Below are positions 46,149 through 48,302 of a DNA stretch of 48,302 nucleotides, piece by piece; the first letter of the stretch is position 1, and each line of letters opens with the position of its first letter. Source of the stretch: Nitrososphaeraceae archaeon (GTDB taxonomy: Archaea; Thermoproteota; Nitrososphaeria; Nitrososphaerales; Nitrososphaeraceae). The notes below the pieces were generated by a model, which made no database searches, was not told where the DNA came from, and saw only the letters and a program-made list of their open reading frames with translations. The stretch lies in NCBI GenBank assembly GCA_013114725.1, contig QCWD01000006.1, positions 1 through 48,302 of the forward strand, given 5' to 3'. The translations under genes and the position numbers were made by a program.

Positions 46149-47204
46149 ATGGATGACGACTTTTCAAGTTATCTGATAGATGTTATCAACAAAGGTTCCT
46201 TATCCATAATGTTGTCTATCGGTCACAGAACAGGATTATTTGATGTATTATCCACTCTCCCACCCTCAACAGTGGAAGAGATAGCAACGCATTCAAAACT
46301 TAATGAAAGATATGTAAAGGAATGGCTGGGAGCGATGGTAACAGGAAAGATCGTTGAATACAATCCTGTCAATAATAAATTCGAACTCTCAAAAGAAAAG
46401 GCAAAATATCTTACCAGGGAAAATAACATATACAACTTTGCAGCTTCGATGCAATGGATTCCAGTACTATCTCAGGTAGAAGATGAAATTCTTAAATGTT
46501 TTACAAATGGGGGCGGTGTTCCATACTCTTCATATGGTCGATTTCATGAAGTGATGGCTGAGGAAAGCTATCAAACAGTTGTTGTGGGATTAATCGATCA
46601 TATCATTCCTTTGGTGCCCGGTCTCACTGTCGGTCTTAAAAATGGAATGAAAGTTTTAGACATAGGATGTGGCAAGGGAAAGGCAATCAATTTGATGGCA
46701 AAACAATTTCCAAAAAGTGTTTTTCATGGATACGACCTATCCACAGAAGCAATCGATTATGCTAAAAAAGAGGCAGTGACTTTGAATAATTCAAATGTTT
46801 TTTTCAAGGTTGAAGATATTTTGAGTACAGAGTTTAACGATAAATTTGATTTAATCACTGCATTTGATGCAATACACGACCAGCCAAAACCGGATTTAGT
46901 TTTAAAAAATATCTACAATTCTCTTTCAGATAAAGGAATCTTTCTCATGCAAGATATCCTCGCCTCCACTCCACTGGAAAATAATATAGCTCATCCGCTG
47001 GGACCATTTCTTTATACAATCTCCTGTCTTCATTGTATGAGTGTATCGTTATCTCAAAACGGTGCCGGTCTTGGAGCTATGTGGGGAAAAGAAAAAGCGG
47101 TCTCTATGCTAAAAGAGACTGGTTTTGCAGATATACAAGTAAAAACATTACCACATGACTTTCAGAATTATTATTATGTATGTAAAAAGAACAAAGATGA
47201 TTAA
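46149..47204 (+). CDS. SAM-dependent methyltransferase with N-terminal winged-helix domain
   Basis: 351 residues from the ATG at 46149 (a TTG at 46128 would add seven). Residues about 15-85 form a winged-helix dimerisation domain as in O-methyltransferases (RTGLFDVLSTLPPSTVEEIATHSKLNERY...). The class I core has motif I VLDIGCGKGKAINLM, YDLSTEAIDYAKK, FDLITAFDAIHD and SDKGIFLMQDI. Related to small-molecule methyltransferases rather than rRNA enzymes. It ends at a clear hairpin terminator. Confidence 0.85.
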   Translation: MDDDFSSYLIDVINKGSLSIMLSIGHRTGLFDVLSTLPPSTVEEIATHSKLNERYVKEWLGAMVTGKIVEYNPVNNKFELSKEKAKYLTRENNIYNFAASMQWIPVLSQVEDEILKCFTNGGGVPYSSYGRFHEVMAEESYQTVVVGLIDHIIPLVPGLTVGLKNGMKVLDIGCGKGKAINLMAKQFPKSVFHGYDLSTEAIDYAKKEAVTLNNSNVFFKVEDILSTEFNDKFDLITAFDAIHDQPKPDLVLKNIYNSLSDKGIFLMQDILASTPLENNIAHPLGPFLYTISCLHCMSVSLSQNGAGLGAMWGKEKAVSMLKETGFADIQVKTLPHDFQNYYYVCKKNKDD

Positions 47205-47211
47205 TTTGATT

Positions 47212-47231
47212 AAATCCGCGTGCGGATTTTT
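47212..47231 (+). terminator. Hairpin terminator after the methyltransferase gene
   Basis: aaatccgc-gt-gcggatttt: a perfect 8-bp stem with a 2-base loop and a short T run, 7 bases beyond the stop codon. This is the strongest GC hairpin in the window. Confidence 0.65.
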
Positions 47232-47273
47232 AATTTGTTCGCCTTACCTGATGTGATTAACATATGTTCCATT

Positions 47274-47681
47274 CTAGATCTTTTTTCTTTTAGGTTTTCT
47301 TGGTCTAAATCCCAGATCGATCAAAACACTATAAACTTCAGGAATGACAAAACAAAATCCAACATGTAAACAATTTGTCTTGTGACAAAAATCACATTGC
47401 AGTTCCTTTTTATCTGCATTAATGTAAACCGTAACTAATCTATCCATAGTGTTATCCTTTATGGCGATATGATTATCAATAGCCGAACTGAATTCAAGAA
47501 ATGGGCCATATTCTGTTACCTGTTTGTTAAAAGATATCGTATCTTTTAACAATTGGTCAAGATACGCAGTAAAACTTTGATTTTCTGGTCTTTTCCTATC
47601 CTGATTATAAATTTCCAAAAGACTGTTTTTTACCTGTTCTCTGATCTGAACTGTCAGCCAGCCTTTCTTTTGTCCCGTCAT
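47274..47681 (-). CDS. Possible DNA-binding protein with Cys/His cluster
   Basis: 135 residues. The N-terminus (KGWLTVQIREQVKNSLLEIYNQ ... SFTAYLDQLLKD) reads as a ribbon-helix-helix strand and two helices. A C-terminal cluster CDFCHKTNCLHVGFC has four Cys and two His and could hold zinc or an iron-sulfur centre. The C-terminus is very basic (RPRKPKRKK). Divergent from the gene at 47820, with a three-copy repeat between them: it may regulate itself and that gene. Confidence 0.7.
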   Translation of the reverse strand: MTGQKKGWLTVQIREQVKNSLLEIYNQDRKRPENQSFTAYLDQLLKDTISFNKQVTEYGPFLEFSSAIDNHIAIKDNTMDRLVTVYINADKKELQCDFCHKTNCLHVGFCFVIPEVYSVLIDLGFRPRKPKRKKI

Positions 47682-47819
47682 AACGCAATTATCAAAGAAA
47701 TATAGGTTAAATTATGATATAATTGTTTTTGATTTTTGATACATTTTCAGTGTGGTTTCTTAAATGGTTAGGTTAAAATATCATAACGATTTAATAATAG
47801 TGTTAGGTTAAAATATGTT
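47682..47819. promoter_or_regulatory. Divergent control region with three aggttaaa repeats
   Basis: gttaggttaaaatat occurs identically at 47767-47781 and 47802-47816; aggttaaattat at 47704-47715 matches 11 of the 12 bases of aggttaaaatat. The last copy abuts the gene at 47820. Candidate operator. Confidence 0.6.
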
Positions 47820-48008
47820 ATGTATAAACTTGATACTTTGAATTATATTGAAAACGAAGGAATTCAGATCAAACAGACAATTCTAAATGTAGATTTAGAC
47901 GAGATGGACAAATTACAAGAAATGTTTATCAAACTTGGATGTTTCTTTGGATGTGGTAATAGTACAGATAATGAAAACTTGAATAAATTACACATGGGCG
48001 TATACTAA
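47820..48008 (+). CDS. Small acidic protein with CFFGCG motif
   Basis: 62 residues, no signal peptide. Mostly helical and acidic with LGCFFGCGNSTD. The stop codon directly abuts the ATG of the next gene (48009), indicating an operon. Function unknown. Confidence 0.6.
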   Translation: MYKLDTLNYIENEGIQIKQTILNVDLDEMDKLQEMFIKLGCFFGCGNSTDNENLNKLHMGVY

Positions 48009-48302
48009 ATGCAACAACATCTCAATATAAAAAATCCCTTTTGTAGTGCTTACGATTATCTTTCAAATTCATTTAAAATTGAAATTGATGGTGATAGAAA
48101 TGGAAATAAGATGTTGAATTTACATCTTGTCGACAGTCCATATCTGTTTTTGAATCTAGTAAGTCTGATCCCAAAGATATGTATTAAGGCCATAATGCCA
48201 AGACGTCATTATAATGGACTAGAATCACCAAGTGTTATCATTATAGATAGTGGAATAAACCAGATAGATTTTTACAATATGGTTCAGAATGCACGATTTT
48301 AT
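48009..48302 (+). CDS. Partial gene, runs off the right edge
   Basis: Open for 98 codons to the window end: MQQHLNIKNPFCSAYDYLSN, HLVDSPYLFLNLVSLIPK, KAIMPRRHYNG, SPSVIIIDSGINQIDFY. Immediately follows the previous gene without a gap. Family not recognised from this part. Confidence 0.6.
   Translation, partial: MQQHLNIKNPFCSAYDYLSNSFKIEIDGDRNGNKMLNLHLVDSPYLFLNLVSLIPKICIKAIMPRRHYNGLESPSVIIIDSGINQIDFYNMVQNARFY

Overview
This is an AT-rich, gene-sparse stretch of an archaeal chromosome. Its gene content best fits an ammonia-oxidising Nitrososphaerales-type thaumarchaeon, possibly close to Nitrosocosmicus; that placement is inferred from gene content, not from a marker gene. Supporting features are a DUF47 phosphate-type regulator, Ser/His-type archaeal signal peptidase, many small secreted proteins with archaeal-looking signal peptides, cupredoxin-like exoproteins, archaeal C2H2 and Cys-rich zinc proteins, and an archaeal tRNA-Val(GAC) with a TATA box about 28 bases upstream. 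There are no ribosomal or core information-processing genes apart from one tRNA. Long intergenic gaps and many decayed genes mark it as accessory DNA.

Layout. 1-7 kb: DUF47 protein, a secreted discoidin/purple-acid-phosphatase fusion, a small secreted Cys protein, and a large fusion of a polytopic membrane domain with an extracellular Liv/Aliphatic-amide-type binding protein. 7-10.6 kb: a C2H2 protein, a dead IS6-like element, a zinc protein whose C-terminus is a perfect 18-bp minisatellite, a cupredoxin-like protein that has lost copper ligands, and a small membrane protein. 10.9-18.6 kb: a thiamine-diphosphate 2-oxoacid decarboxylase, a secreted metallo-beta-lactamase-fold hydrolase, a decayed secreted-protein gene, an ArsB/NhaD-type permease, a start-less zinc protein and a CPA2 cation/proton antiporter. 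18.7-24 kb: a ribbon-helix-helix protein, a 117-bp MITE with a perfect 8-bp target duplication, a divergent ABC permease and substrate-binding protein with no ATPase, a DUF3892 protein, a zinc protein and a sirtuin. 24-33.6 kb: secreted proteins, including a paralogous pair, a broken cupredoxin, an aldehyde dehydrogenase followed by a patatin gene broken by an internal deletion, VOC and cupin proteins, a SnoaL-like secreted protein and more IS fragments. 33.6-38.4 kb: tRNA-Val and what looks like a tandem duplication of its 5' flank together with a secreted acidic Cys protein gene, one copy broken and one intact, with an NHL propeller gene between them. 38.6-48.3 kb: a second dead IS6-like element, a TPR protein, signal peptidase I, a secreted protein, an SDR, a methyltransferase, and a divergent pair of small genes separated by a three-copy DNA repeat, running off the right edge.

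Common threads. (1) The exoproteome is the main theme: about a dozen products carry a signal peptide or N-terminal membrane anchor, and the signal peptidase lies among them. The least familiar group is a family of small secreted proteins with an acidic glutamine/cysteine motif (three members here), which is the best candidate for an undescribed system. (2) An IS6-like family with termini GGCTCTGTTAA.TTAA has left at least five traces (two decayed elements, one abutting end fragment, one transposase fragment, one MITE). No intact transposase is present. (3) Gene decay is frequent: frameshifts, in-frame stops or deletions affect at least seven non-IS genes.
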